DNA of 64,000 nucleotides from Candidatus Gastranaerophilales bacterium (GCA_944323045.1 CALUQX010000002.1:52477-116476), one strand, 5' to 3'. Shown: positions 53,099-62,236, counted from the first letter of the stretch. The notes: generated by a model not told the origin, from the sequence alone. Numbers and translations: made by a program.

Positions 53099-53117
53099 AC
53101 CTTCCTTAAAGGAAGGT
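53099..53117 (+). terminator. Terminator after the GH57 gene
   Basis: ACCTTCC (53099-53105) pairs with GGAAGGT (53111-53117), extendable by two A-T pairs. Confidence 0.72.
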
Positions 53118-53168
53118 AAATTATTTAATAAGAAAAAATAATAAAAATTTGAAAGGAGGTACAAATTC

Positions 53169-53186
53169 ATGAAATTAAATACCTAA
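53169..53186 (+). other. Five-codon mini-ORF with perfect Shine-Dalgarno
   Basis: AAAGGAGGT ends 8 nt before ATG AAA TTA AAT ACC TAA (MKLNT). A full ribosome site before a tiny ORF suggests a leader peptide or a relic of a lost gene start. A TATATAATAAT box follows and the nusB start is 116 bp downstream. Confidence 0.35.
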
Positions 53187-53301
53187 TGTATATATAATAA
53201 TACAATTTAAATAAATTGTCAATGGGCAGTACAAAACGTTGAAAATTGAAAATTTTTATGTTACATTCAGTGTGGTAAAAAGAAAATATGAGGAATACCA
53301 G

Positions 53302-53961
53302 ATGCAAGCCCGACGTGCAGCCAGAGAATTGGCTTTTATATTATTTTCACAGTTTGATAAAAAGATAACAAATTATTCAAAACAAGATTTAGAAGATATC
53401 ATATTAAAATCCGTCAGAATTCTGACCGGTAATGCAAGTGATGAATTGCAGATAACAGTAGGCGCATTACTTGAGATGAAAGCGCAAATCGATGATTATG
53501 AAGCAAATCACGAGAAAAATTTGCAAAGACCGCTTGGAGTTGCCAATATCCCTGTTCCGCTGCCAATGACATCAGATATGTCCGGCAGAATTAATGAGAT
53601 GATTGACATTGCAGAAAAAGCACTCCTTGCGTTAGAAATAGCAGAATTTACAACTCTGGATTCTCAAAGTGATGTAAAAAATTACGCGATAACCATAGCT
53701 GAATACTTCCAGAAGAATCATAAAGAAATTGATGAAATTATCCAAAAATATTCTAAAAACTGGGATTTTCAACGTCTGGTAAAAATGGACAAGGATATCT
53801 TGCGCATAGCGATTGTTGAACTGCTTTATATCAAAGATGCACCGATGAAAGTCGTTGTTGATGAAGCCTTGGAACTCGCGAAAAAATATTCTACAGACGA
53901 CAGTTCTTCATTTATAAATGGAATTCTTGCAAAAGTTATTGTTGATTACGGAATAAAATAA
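53302..53961 (+). CDS. nusB: Transcription antitermination/rRNA processing factor NusB
   Basis: RNA-binding factor of the rRNA antitermination complex. Seen: MQARRAARELAFILFSQ at the start and a C-terminal NusB core (WDFQRLVKMDKDILRIAIVEL, then VVVDEALELAKKYSTDDSSSFINGILAKV, quoted in parts). Between them is an inserted helical region, giving 219 residues versus about 140 in E. coli, a pattern also known in Cyanobacteria. The ATG at 53302 has GAGGA 8 nt upstream; an upstream TTG is less likely. Abuts ftsY by one base. Confidence 0.9.
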   Translation: MQARRAARELAFILFSQFDKKITNYSKQDLEDIILKSVRILTGNASDELQITVGALLEMKAQIDDYEANHEKNLQRPLGVANIPVPLPMTSDMSGRINEMIDIAEKALLALEIAEFTTLDSQSDVKNYAITIAEYFQKNHKEIDEIIQKYSKNWDFQRLVKMDKDILRIAIVELLYIKDAPMKVVVDEALELAKKYSTDDSSSFINGILAKVIVDYGIK

Positions 53962-54875
53962 TGTTTAAATTCTTCTCGGAAAAATTCAATAACCTTAAAC
54001 AGGCTGTATCCAATACAGCGCAGGCGCTTGTTGGCAATGTCGTTTCATCTGTTGAGAATGAAGAAGAATTTTCTGAATTTGTTCTTGAAGACATGGAAGA
54101 TTTGCTAATCAGTGCAGACCTCGGAGTTAACTATGCGGCTGAACTTGTCGACAAATTACGTGATCAGACAAAAATTAAACCTTCTGAGGTTAAAGAATAT
54201 TTAAAAGGTGAATTTTTAAAAACGCTTTCCGATGCAGGTGACACAAAGCTTAATTATGTCGATAACAGTTTAAATATATATTTTATAACCGGTGTAAACG
54301 GGGTAGGCAAAACTACACTAATCGGTAAACTGGCGTATAAATTTAAACAGGAAGGCAAAAGAGTATTAATAGCTGCAGGCGATACATTCCGCGCTGCAGC
54401 AGAAGAGCAGCTGGATATCTGGTCAAAACGCGCCGGTGCTGATATTGTACGCCGCGACAAAGCTGATCCTGCATCTGTTGTATATGAAGCAATAGAAAAA
54501 GCACAGCGCGAGAATTATGATGTGATTCTCGTTGATACCGCCGGACGTTTACAAAATAAATTTAACTTAATGGAAGAATTGGCAAAAATTAAAGCTGTGA
54601 TTGACAAAAAAGCTCCGGAAAATCTGCGTGAATGCATGCTTGTACTGGATGCAAATACAGGGCAAAACGGACTGCAGCAGGCAAAAGTTTTCACGGAAGC
54701 GGTTAATCTTACTTCTGTTGCGCTCACCAAACTTGACGGCTCGGCTAAAGGCGCAATAGTAATTGCAGTTGCAAAAGAAATGAAACTGCCGGTAAAACTC
54801 ATCGGTGTCGGTGAAAAAATGGAAGATTTGAAAGCTTTTAATTCTAACGAATTCATAGAGGCGTTATTTGAATAA
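53961..54875 (+). CDS. ftsY: Signal recognition particle receptor FtsY
   Basis: SRP receptor GTPase for co-translational membrane targeting. Seen: an N domain helix bundle, G1 GVNGVGKTTLIGKL near residues 113-126, DTFRAAAEEQLDIW near 142, VDTAGRLQNKFNLMEEL near 192, TKLDGSAKGA near 258 and the closing GVGEKMEDLKAF. 304 residues; the acidic A domain is nearly absent, as in many bacteria. Confidence 0.96.
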   Translation: MFKFFSEKFNNLKQAVSNTAQALVGNVVSSVENEEEFSEFVLEDMEDLLISADLGVNYAAELVDKLRDQTKIKPSEVKEYLKGEFLKTLSDAGDTKLNYVDNSLNIYFITGVNGVGKTTLIGKLAYKFKQEGKRVLIAAGDTFRAAAEEQLDIWSKRAGADIVRRDKADPASVVYEAIEKAQRENYDVILVDTAGRLQNKFNLMEELAKIKAVIDKKAPENLRECMLVLDANTGQNGLQQAKVFTEAVNLTSVALTKLDGSAKGAIVIAVAKEMKLPVKLIGVGEKMEDLKAFNSNEFIEALFE

Positions 54876-55605
54876 ATTAAAAACAGCAAAAACTAAATTG
54901 GGGAACGAAATATATTTGACCGGTGATGAGGACGCAAAAACACTAATTATCGGTGTTTTTCACGGCGATGAACCACAGGGTAAGTATCTGATTGAAAAGT
55001 ATCTTGAAAAAGATCTTGCAGATGCGACAGAAAAAACGATGGGTGTTTGCCCCCTATCTCCCCTCCTCGAAATCAAAGATTTCGGTTCTCCCCTCGAGGG
55101 AGGATCGGAATTTTCAATTCCGAGGAGGGGGCAAAATTATGGGAGAGGGGGCAAACTCTTTATCCCGTGTCTTAACCCCGATGGTCTGCAGTTGGGACAA
55201 CGCACAAACGCCAATGGCGTGGATTTGAACAGAAATTTCCCTACTAAAAACTGGGAATTAACCGAAAAAAATGAATTTTTTGGAGGCGAACAGCCTGCAA
55301 GCGAAATAGAAACTCAATTTGTTATTGATATAATAAATGCGTACCAGCCGGAAACGATTTTAACCCTGCACGCCCCGTATAAAGTCGTAAATTATGACGG
55401 TCCGGCTCAGGACTTAGCCGAACAAATATCAGAAATTATTAATTATCCTGTCGAAGCCAGCATAGGATATCCCACCCCGGGGAGTTTCGGAACTTATGCG
55501 GGCATTGAACGTCAGATTAAAACATTAACTCTTGAATTGGACGAAAACTGTCCTGTTGAAGAACTTGAGATGCCTGTATATAATATTTTTGACACATTAT
55601 TGTAA
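54868..55605 (+). CDS. M14-family zinc carboxypeptidase-like protein with in-frame repeat insertion
   Basis: A small M14 peptidase or amidase (MpaA-like or desuccinylase-like). Seen: zinc ligands HGDE near residue 32, LNPDG near 104, DLNRNFP near 117, the third ligand in ILTLHAPYK and the catalytic glutamate in TLTLELDE. Between residues about 60 and 95 the protein contains a G/P/R-rich stretch (CPLSPLLEIKDFG ... RRGQNYGRGG) encoded by a palindromic repeat, absent from the usual fold. Start is a TTG overlapping the ftsY stop, with AGAGG 8 nt upstream. 245 residues. Confidence 0.75.
   Translation: MNKLKTAKTKLGNEIYLTGDEDAKTLIIGVFHGDEPQGKYLIEKYLEKDLADATEKTMGVCPLSPLLEIKDFGSPLEGGSEFSIPRRGQNYGRGGKLFIPCLNPDGLQLGQRTNANGVDLNRNFPTKNWELTEKNEFFGGEQPASEIETQFVIDIINAYQPETILTLHAPYKVVNYDGPAQDLAEQISEIINYPVEASIGYPTPGSFGTYAGIERQIKTLTLELDENCPVEELEMPVYNIFDTLL
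55048..55153 (+). repeat. Palindromic repeat inserted in frame in the carboxypeptidase gene
   Basis: TGCCCCCTATCTCCC at the left and GGGAGAGGGGGCA at the right are near-inverted, with inner CCTCGAAATC...GATTTCGG and CGGAATT...AATTCCG palindromes. The length keeps the frame open. Confidence 0.75.
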
Positions 55606-55691
55606 CAATATTGTAACATGTATGCAATTTCATATATCAAAAATACTTAATAAGTATATATGAAGTGTATAGCAATAATGGAGAATTTATT

Positions 55692-56183
55692 ATGTTAAGA
55701 ATCAATCAAACCCCGAATGTAGATATGAACGCATCAATCTCATCAACCCAAGCCGCAGGAGAATCCACACCAGATATTTCATTTCCGGATTCTGGGCTGG
55801 ATGACTATTTAACCGGTCAGGGGCTCAAAGAAACTGTTAAAAACGCTTTGCATGCTTACAAAGATAATATAGAACTGCATGAACCATGGATTGGGTCAGA
55901 TTACATAATCTATAAAGGCGACGGCAAAACAACATACGGAACATTAAGACAAAATCTGGGAATACCGCCAAAAGTTCTCAGTGAAACAAATAATAAAAGA
56001 TTGTCTGATGACCAAATAGTCAAAGATGCAAAAATTTATCTGGAAGATATCGGCTGGTATGAAACAACTCCGCAATTTGAGGGCGAAGCCGCTGACATCA
56101 GAGCCCAGAGAAACTATGGCAACCACTTTGCAGGTTATAGACGTACGGTTAATAATAATGAAGTCAAAGCATATCTAAGATAA
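55692..56183 (+). CDS. Hypothetical protein (163 aa)
   Basis: Start at 55692 with GGAGA 7 nt upstream (MLRINQTPNVDMNASISS). N-terminal 40 residues are S/T-rich and flexible; the remainder is a mixed alpha/beta domain (YIIYKGDGKTTYGTLRQNLG, then DDQIVKDAKIYLEDIGWY). No signal peptide. Not recognised. Confidence 0.6.
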   Translation: MLRINQTPNVDMNASISSTQAAGESTPDISFPDSGLDDYLTGQGLKETVKNALHAYKDNIELHEPWIGSDYIIYKGDGKTTYGTLRQNLGIPPKVLSETNNKRLSDDQIVKDAKIYLEDIGWYETTPQFEGEAADIRAQRNYGNHFAGYRRTVNNNEVKAYLR

Positions 56184-56201
56184 TATTTTAATAATTTAAC
56201 A

Positions 56202-56274
56202 GGCGCCATTTTGTCTATTGAGTTGGAGATTCTGAAACAAGTTCAGAATGACACAAGAGAGACAAAATGGCGCC
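56202..56274 (+). terminator. Long-stem hairpin with a repeat in its loop
   Basis: GGCGCCATTTTGTCT (56202-56216) pairs perfectly with 56260-56274, followed by ACTTTTT. The 43-nt loop holds a second palindrome, ATTCTGAA...TTCAGAAT, of the family seen near 35500-35530. Confidence 0.75.
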
Positions 56275-56333
56275 ACTTTTTGTGCAAAAAATTATTGTTT
56301 GTTGTAGAATTATGGAAAAAGAGGGATGAAGCA

Positions 56334-57707
56334 ATGAGATTACATAATTCGTACACAAACAAAGTAGAAGAATTTAAACCAATTGAAGATAATAAAGTTA
56401 AGATGTATGTTTGCGGACCTACAGTATATGATTACGCACACCTTGGACATGCAAGATGTTATATTACCTGGGATGTTTTATACAGATATTTGAAGTTCAA
56501 GGGCTATGATGTAACTTATTGCCGCAATGTGACCGATGTTGATGATAAAATTCTTAAAAAAGCTGAAAAAGAAGGAAAAACACCGGAAGAAGTTTCACAG
56601 TACTGGTATAAACAGTTTACGAATTCTATGAACGCATTGCACAATCTAAAACCCGATATTGAACCATTTGCAACTAAAACTATCGGCGAAATGATATCAA
56701 TCATAAAAGATTTAATCAAAAACGGATATGCTTATGAAGCCGGCGGTGACGTTTATTTCAGAGTTAAGAAATTTTCTAAATACGGATACCTTTCAAAACA
56801 ACCGATAGACCGGCTGGAAAGCGGTGCTCGCATTGAAGTCGGAGAATTAAAAGAAGATCCGCTTGATTTTGCGCTTTGGAAAAAGGATGAAAAATTCGGC
56901 TACAATTCCCCGTGGGGAGTCGGACGTCCGGGCTGGCACATTGAATGTTCTGCTATGAGCCGCAAATATCTGGGAAAAACAATTGATATTCACGCCGGCG
57001 GCGCAGATTTGATTTTCCCGCACCACGAAAATGAAATTGCACAATCCGAATGTGCAAATGGCTGTACTTTTGTAAATTACTGGCTGCATAACGGATTTGT
57101 AACTATTAATAAAGAAAAAATGTCAAAGTCTTTAGGCAATTTTCTTACAATAGATGATTTACTGAAAAAATATGATGCAAATACAATCCGATTTTTTATT
57201 TTGACTAACCACTATAGAATGCCTGTAGAATTTTCAGAAGATGCGCTTGACAGCGCACAAGCAGGCATAAAACGCCTGATGAATGCAAAGCAGACAAAAA
57301 TTAACGAAGATTTAGACATAACGCAGACTGAAAGTTACAAACAGTTTGTAGTAGCAATGGATGAGGATTTGAATACATCTAAGGCACTGGCTGTTCTGTT
57401 TGACCTTGCTAACCGCGCAAACAAAGACGAAAAAGACGCATTTACAATTTTGTATAAACTGGCGTCAGTTTTAGGATTCAGCTTTGAAAAAGCCGCTTTA
57501 TCTGAAGATGAACTGAATAAGGCTGTAGAACATGTTTCAGAAGTTCTTAACGAAAAATTCACAAATATAGACGAACTTATCGCTTATCGCAAAAAAGCAC
57601 GTGAAGAAAAAAACTGGACAGTTGCCGATAAAATCCGTATTGCTCTGGATGAATGCGGTATTATTGTCAAAGACTCTAAAGAAGGCACTGTTCTTGAAAC
57701 AAAATAA
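56334..57707 (+). CDS. cysS: Cysteine--tRNA ligase
   Basis: Class I synthetase. Seen: zinc cysteine in VCGPTVYDYAHLGHARC (residues 26-42) containing the HIGH-type motif HLGH, WHIECSAMSRKYLG, the zinc ligands in HHENEIAQSEC, and KMSKSLGNF near 263. 457 residues from the ATG at 56334, which has GAGGG 8 nt upstream; the open frame further upstream is terminator/repeat sequence. Confidence 0.97.
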   Translation: MRLHNSYTNKVEEFKPIEDNKVKMYVCGPTVYDYAHLGHARCYITWDVLYRYLKFKGYDVTYCRNVTDVDDKILKKAEKEGKTPEEVSQYWYKQFTNSMNALHNLKPDIEPFATKTIGEMISIIKDLIKNGYAYEAGGDVYFRVKKFSKYGYLSKQPIDRLESGARIEVGELKEDPLDFALWKKDEKFGYNSPWGVGRPGWHIECSAMSRKYLGKTIDIHAGGADLIFPHHENEIAQSECANGCTFVNYWLHNGFVTINKEKMSKSLGNFLTIDDLLKKYDANTIRFFILTNHYRMPVEFSEDALDSAQAGIKRLMNAKQTKINEDLDITQTESYKQFVVAMDEDLNTSKALAVLFDLANRANKDEKDAFTILYKLASVLGFSFEKAALSEDELNKAVEHVSEVLNEKFTNIDELIAYRKKAREEKNWTVADKIRIALDECGIIVKDSKEGTVLETK

Positions 57708-57817
57708 AAAAATTTCATTCTCGCAAATCAAGAAATAATTTGTTACATCAATTCAATATTCTGTTTGTTTGTCCTATCATTAATTAATGGGATAACATTA
57801 TAATTAAGGGAGAAATT

Positions 57818-58768
57818 ATGAAAAACAGAATAGGTATTGATGTTGGCGGTACAAATGTAAAAATCGCATTAGTAGATGATAAAGGTAAAATTATTTATTC
57901 AAATTCAGTTCCTACACGTGCTGAAATGGGTTATGAATACACTGTTAACAATATTAAACAGGCAATTTATGACCTGATGAAGGAAACAAAACTCACAACA
58001 AAAGACATTGAAGGCATTGGATTCGGTTTCCCGGGACAGGTTGACTATAAAGCCGGTATTGTAAGAAATGCTCCGAATATTCCGGGGTGGGTTGAAGTTC
58101 CTATTGCAAAACTTATAGAAGATGAATTCAAAATCCCAACCCGCGTGGATAATGACGTCAGATGCGCAGCACTCGGCGAATTGAATTATGGAGCTGGCAA
58201 AGGATGTGAAAACTTGATTTGTATTACAGTCGGTACAGGTATCGGTTCTGGATTGATTATTAACGGTAAATTGGTCCGTGGTGCAACAAATGCTGCCGGT
58301 GAAATCGGACATATCAAATTACAAATCCATGACGGTCCGATTTGCGGATGCGGCGACACCGGATGTCTGGAAGCATTCGCCTCCGGTCCATCAATCGTTG
58401 CTATGGCAGAAGATTACATCAGAGGCGGCAAATCTACAAAATTCCGCGAAATGGCAAGCGGCGGCGAAATTTCCCCATATATTGTGTGCGAAGCTGCTAA
58501 AGCCGGTGATCCGGTTGCAAAAAGAATCTTTACAATAATGGGTGAGTACATTGGTATCGGGCTTGCAAGTGTTGTTAACCTTTTGAATCCGGAAAAAATT
58601 ATTGTTGGCGGCGGCGTTGCAGATGCCGGAGATTTATTGTTAGACCCGCTTAGAGAAACACTTAAAAAACGTGCAATGAAAATTGCAGGAGCTGCTGTGG
58701 AAGTTGTTCCGGCACAACTCGGAAATACCGCCGGCGTTATCGGCGCAAGTCTTTTAATCGAAAGTTAA
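57818..58768 (+). CDS. ROK-family sugar kinase (glucokinase-like)
   Basis: Phosphorylates glucose or a related hexose with ATP. Seen: GIDVGGTNVKIALVD at residues 4-18, NDVRCAALGE with the catalytic aspartate near 107, GTGIGSGLIINGKLVRG and AAGEIGHI, and the ROK zinc motif CGCGDTGCLEAFAS near 173. 316 residues, the ATP-dependent glucokinase subgroup in layout. GGGAGAA lies before the start. Would supply hexose-6-phosphate from the GH57 products (inference). Confidence 0.92.
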   Translation: MKNRIGIDVGGTNVKIALVDDKGKIIYSNSVPTRAEMGYEYTVNNIKQAIYDLMKETKLTTKDIEGIGFGFPGQVDYKAGIVRNAPNIPGWVEVPIAKLIEDEFKIPTRVDNDVRCAALGELNYGAGKGCENLICITVGTGIGSGLIINGKLVRGATNAAGEIGHIKLQIHDGPICGCGDTGCLEAFASGPSIVAMAEDYIRGGKSTKFREMASGGEISPYIVCEAAKAGDPVAKRIFTIMGEYIGIGLASVVNLLNPEKIIVGGGVADAGDLLLDPLRETLKKRAMKIAGAAVEVVPAQLGNTAGVIGASLLIES

Positions 58769-58771
58769 TAT

Positions 58772-59725
58772 ATGATTTACTTTTTCTACGGTGAAGAAGA
58801 ATTTAATATAAGCAATGAAATCGGGAAGTTAAAAAAAACTCTTGATAAAAATTTTCTTGAAATGAGTTTTAAAACATACGACAATCCAAAATTTCCCGAT
58901 TTAATTGCTATCCTTAGAACACAGCCGATGATGTTCGGTAAAATGCTGATTGTAATAAATTGTCTGGACTACTTTTCCAAAACTTTTGATGATAAAGAAA
59001 TTAAACAGATATCTGATGCGCTGGAAAACAATCCGGACACTTTGGATATTGTTTTTGTGGCACAATTGCCGCGGGATGAAGGTAAAAAACTGGACAGCAG
59101 AAAAAAATTCTTTAAACTGTTAAAAGGTTATAATGCACAGGAATTTCCGACAATTCCGACCTACAAAACAGCCGAACTGGAAGGCTGGATTCAAAAGCAG
59201 GCTCGTTCAAAAAAAATCAAACTGGATAGCGGTGCATTGACAACTTTAATTGCGCAGGTTGGCAATAATCTGAGACAGCTTGACGGAGAACTTGAAAAAC
59301 TTGCATTACTGGCTTATCCAAAAGATTTAATAACCAAAAATATGGTGCAGGAAATATGTATTTCAAACGAAGATTTATTTGCATTTTCAGATTATTTAAT
59401 GCAAAATGAAAAAGACAAAGCCCTTCTTGAATACAGAAAACTTCTTGATAAAAAACATCCGCTTGAGATACTTGCAACATTACAGACAATGCTGAGACGC
59501 TGGATTATTTTGAAATCCAGAGCCGCAGAATGCATGCCAATGGAGCTTTCAAGGTTAACCGGTCAACACGAATATGTGGTGAAACTTACACTGCAAAAAC
59601 TAAAAAGAACAAGTCTGAAAGATTTAGTATATCTGAAACAGCGGCTTACGGAGACTGAATACAAAATTAAATCAGGTCAGCTTTTGAATCCTGAAGAGGA
59701 GGTTGAAAATGCTTTCATATACTGA
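58772..59725 (+). CDS. holA: DNA polymerase III delta subunit
   Basis: Clamp-loader wrench that opens the sliding clamp. Seen: MIYFFYGEEEFNISNEIGKL at the start, the domain I region (FGKMLIVINCLDYF), LDSGALTTLIAQVGNNLRQLDGELEKL (quoted family block) and the C-terminal collar region with LETL-like KKHPLEILATLQTMLRRW. 317 residues. Three bases after the ROK kinase and overlapping holB by 17 bp. Confidence 0.92.
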   Translation: MIYFFYGEEEFNISNEIGKLKKTLDKNFLEMSFKTYDNPKFPDLIAILRTQPMMFGKMLIVINCLDYFSKTFDDKEIKQISDALENNPDTLDIVFVAQLPRDEGKKLDSRKKFFKLLKGYNAQEFPTIPTYKTAELEGWIQKQARSKKIKLDSGALTTLIAQVGNNLRQLDGELEKLALLAYPKDLITKNMVQEICISNEDLFAFSDYLMQNEKDKALLEYRKLLDKKHPLEILATLQTMLRRWIILKSRAAECMPMELSRLTGQHEYVVKLTLQKLKRTSLKDLVYLKQRLTETEYKIKSGQLLNPEEEVENAFIY

Positions 59726-60584
59726 TGATTTGTACGAAAATTATCCGTTTTTGATGCGATATTTTGAAAATGGGATTAACAATTCTGACAAAAACATTGC
59801 GCACTGTATTCTGTTGTACGGCAATGACATCCAAACGCAATATGACCTGGCATTAGAAGTTGCCCGAATGCTGAATTGTACAGGAACACATACAAGAGAC
59901 TGCCGTTGTCTTAACTGTAATTGGATTAGAGAAAACAAGCATCCGGCAGTTTTGACTATTTCCAAAGTAGATAACAAACCTTCAAATGACGCATCCAAAA
60001 CCGTTATTTCTATTGATCAGGCGCGAATGATAAAAAATGATTTACTCGTAACGAGCGAATACCATAGAGTTCTGATATTCTGTGACAGGGACAAAGACGG
60101 GAATGTATGCGGACTTAACGAGACCAATTTTCAGGAGCCGACAGCAAACGCACTTTTGAAAACATTTGAGGAACCTCCGCAAAAAACAACATTTTTCTTT
60201 TTAACAAATGACAAATCCGATATGATATCTACGATTATTTCGCGTTCACAGTGCTTTTTTGTGCCGTCGAAAAAAGCAGAACCGGCAGATTATTCTATAG
60301 TGAAAGATGCTATGGACGGATATTTGGAACTTGAGCGGAATGAAGTTCTTGATTTTAATGAAAGGATTTTAGAACTTACAAAAGAACACGATGCAAAGGA
60401 AATATTCACACAGATGCAAAGTTACTTGAATGCAATGCTGAAAACGAATATTTATAATGTTCATCTAAAAATGAAACTGCTGCACGATTTAAAAGCAATA
60501 GAAACGGGTAAAAAACAACTTATTTTGAACATGAATCTTCAAACAGTAGTCGAGAATCTTGCATTTGAACTTATTTTAAAATAA
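59709..60584 (+). CDS. holB: DNA polymerase III delta-prime subunit
   Basis: AAA+-like clamp-loader subunit. Seen: AHCILLYGNDIQTQYDLALE in place of a functional Walker A, the zinc-binding cysteines CTGTHTRDCRCLNC near residue 57, the sensor-1-like stretch NALLKTFEEPPQKTTFFFLT near 150 and SRSQCF. 291 residues from the ATG at 59709 (GAGGAGG 7 nt upstream). Directly after holA. Confidence 0.9.
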   Translation: MLSYTDDLYENYPFLMRYFENGINNSDKNIAHCILLYGNDIQTQYDLALEVARMLNCTGTHTRDCRCLNCNWIRENKHPAVLTISKVDNKPSNDASKTVISIDQARMIKNDLLVTSEYHRVLIFCDRDKDGNVCGLNETNFQEPTANALLKTFEEPPQKTTFFFLTNDKSDMISTIISRSQCFFVPSKKAEPADYSIVKDAMDGYLELERNEVLDFNERILELTKEHDAKEIFTQMQSYLNAMLKTNIYNVHLKMKLLHDLKAIETGKKQLILNMNLQTVVENLAFELILK

Positions 60585-60835
60585 TGAAAACCTTTGACTT
60601 AAATTGTGCTATGTCAGGAAAGTCATTTGATAGGTTTGATGTTAACAATTTTGTCTCCGTTGAAACACTAGAAGAATTATGTACTGCATTAGAAATAAAT
60701 CCTAATGTATTGTTTGATTTTAAATATTCAGATGTGCTGGAAGATTTATCATTAGATGAAATCATCAAATGGCTAAAAAATAATCCAAACTTGCTAAAAA
60801 CTGTATATAGAATAGTTATGGCACTAGATTATTAA
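60584..60835 (+). CDS. Small protein resembling the C-terminal half of an XRE-type HTH
   Basis: 83 residues. VSVETLEELCTALEINPNVLFDF is quoted in parts: the ETLEELCTALEINPN helix and VLFDF match the last helices of XRE repressors, but the DNA-recognition helix region before it is not XRE-like. The C-terminus is one helix (LSLDEIIKWLKNNP). The ATG overlaps the holB stop as TAATG. Either a divergent or a truncated regulator. Confidence 0.6.
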   Translation: MKTFDLNCAMSGKSFDRFDVNNFVSVETLEELCTALEINPNVLFDFKYSDVLEDLSLDEIIKWLKNNPNLLKTVYRIVMALDY

Positions 60836-60918
60836 AATATTTTTCTCTGTAATTTTATACCTCACGACCAATAAACATTTCATCATCAGCCTAAGAACGC
60901 TCTAATTCTTTTTAATCA

Positions 60919-60932
60919 CCGCCGGCGGTTTT
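60919..60932. repeat. GC palindrome CCGCCGGCGGTTTT, copy 1
   Basis: A 14-bp sequence repeated exactly at 61990-62003; the two copies bracket the 61018-61815 gene. Very GC-rich for this genome. Confidence 0.75.
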
Positions 60933-61017
60933 GTAAACGAGAAAAATCTCACAACCGAAAATTTGTATCCACGACTAAGAAACCTCATTCTACACTCAAA
61001 CGGGCTGTATGGGGTGA

Positions 61018-61815
61018 TTATTCATTTATCCATTTTTCAAGTAAAGGGTATAGACTTTCAGTTTTGGGTAATAGATTTTGTTCAACACATTTGACTAATG
61101 TTGGTTGAAATTTTATCTTTTTATTCTTAATTATTATTTTAGCTGATTTATTTATGCATTTAATGAGCAAGTCAATTATGGTTATACAATCATCAACGTT
61201 TATACTAAGACTTGTTCTTAATTCATATAATTTTTGGTAAAACCCTGAGCCTGGTTTTCCATATTTTGCTAAATCTAACTCAAATAAACGAATGTGTGCA
61301 TTAAGTTCATTAATAAGTTGATTCAGTGTTCCTAAAGATTCTTTACACCCCAATATAAGACTAAATATGTCTTGTCTTATTTCTGCTAATATTTTTAAAT
61401 TTTCTTCGTTTATTGGAAATGTATAACTTGTTTGAATAATTTGTTTATTTATAAATGAAAATTGATTAAATTTTTCTTTTATATCTTTGGGTGTATCTTT
61501 TTTTAAGTATTGGTCTAATACATCATTTTTTATTTCACTTAATAAGTTCATTTCCTTTATAACTTCTGGTGAAACAATAAATTGTTTTTTTAATGCATAT
61601 AGAGAATTGATTAAAGCAAATAACACAGAATTAGCATAATCTAAATATTTAATATCTAACTTTAAATCGCTATTTTGTTTATTTCGTTGAGTAAACCAAC
61701 CGCCTGCAAATGCTCCAAAGCCGGCAGCAATTAAAGGCATTAAAAAATTTTTGGTAAGACTAAGTGCTGATAAAGTTTCTACGTTTGTATTGTAGGTAAT
61801 GAAGTCAAATGTCAT
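61018..61815 (-). CDS. Membrane-anchored hypothetical protein (265 aa)
   Basis: One N-terminal transmembrane helix (FLMPLIAAGFGAFAGGWFT) followed by a long helical, charged soluble domain with no cysteine cluster. Not recognised. AT-richer than its neighbours and bracketed by the two GC palindromes, which together with the adjacent tRNA and integrase suggests acquired DNA (inference). No Shine-Dalgarno is evident. Confidence 0.6.
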   Translation of the reverse strand: MTFDFITYNTNVETLSALSLTKNFLMPLIAAGFGAFAGGWFTQRNKQNSDLKLDIKYLDYANSVLFALINSLYALKKQFIVSPEVIKEMNLLSEIKNDVLDQYLKKDTPKDIKEKFNQFSFINKQIIQTSYTFPINEENLKILAEIRQDIFSLILGCKESLGTLNQLINELNAHIRLFELDLAKYGKPGSGFYQKLYELRTSLSINVDDCITIIDLLIKCINKSAKIIIKNKKIKFQPTLVKCVEQNLLPKTESLYPLLEKWINE

Positions 61816-61841
61816 AAATAAAATATATCATGAAAATATTT

Positions 61842-61863
61842 GGGTAGCTCGCTGGCTCATAAG
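61842..61863 (+). repeat. Fragment resembling the D-arm to anticodon part of tRNA-fMet
   Basis: GGGTAGCTCGCTGGCTCATAAG closely resembles TGGTAGCTCGTCGGGCTCATAA of the tRNA gene 310 bp downstream; the flanks do not match. Confidence 0.5.
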
Positions 61864-61989
61864 AATTATTTAAAATTAGTTTCCTTGCTTGATATAATTA
61901 GTGTTATTGGTATTTATAAAATACTTAATTATATTATTCATTACTAAATACGTATTTCCGGCAGCCGTTTAAATTTATTCATAAATTTT

Positions 61990-62003
61990 CCGCCGGCGGT
62001 TTT
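61990..62003. repeat. GC palindrome CCGCCGGCGGTTTT, copy 2
   Basis: Exact match to 60919-60932. A related ACCGGCGACATACCG stretch follows near 62028. Confidence 0.75.
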
Positions 62004-62151
62004 CTTAAATTTTTGCCCAGATTTACCGGCGACATACCGCTCCTACAAACATACCTACAATAATTGTAGGTATGGCTCATTTTTAAATAAAAAATCATGG
62101 GGCTTGATTTTTGTTTTTTAGCGTTTAATAATGGGGTATAAGAGAATTTAA

Positions 62152-62228
<77 letters not shown>

Positions 62229-62236
62229 TTTATTTT

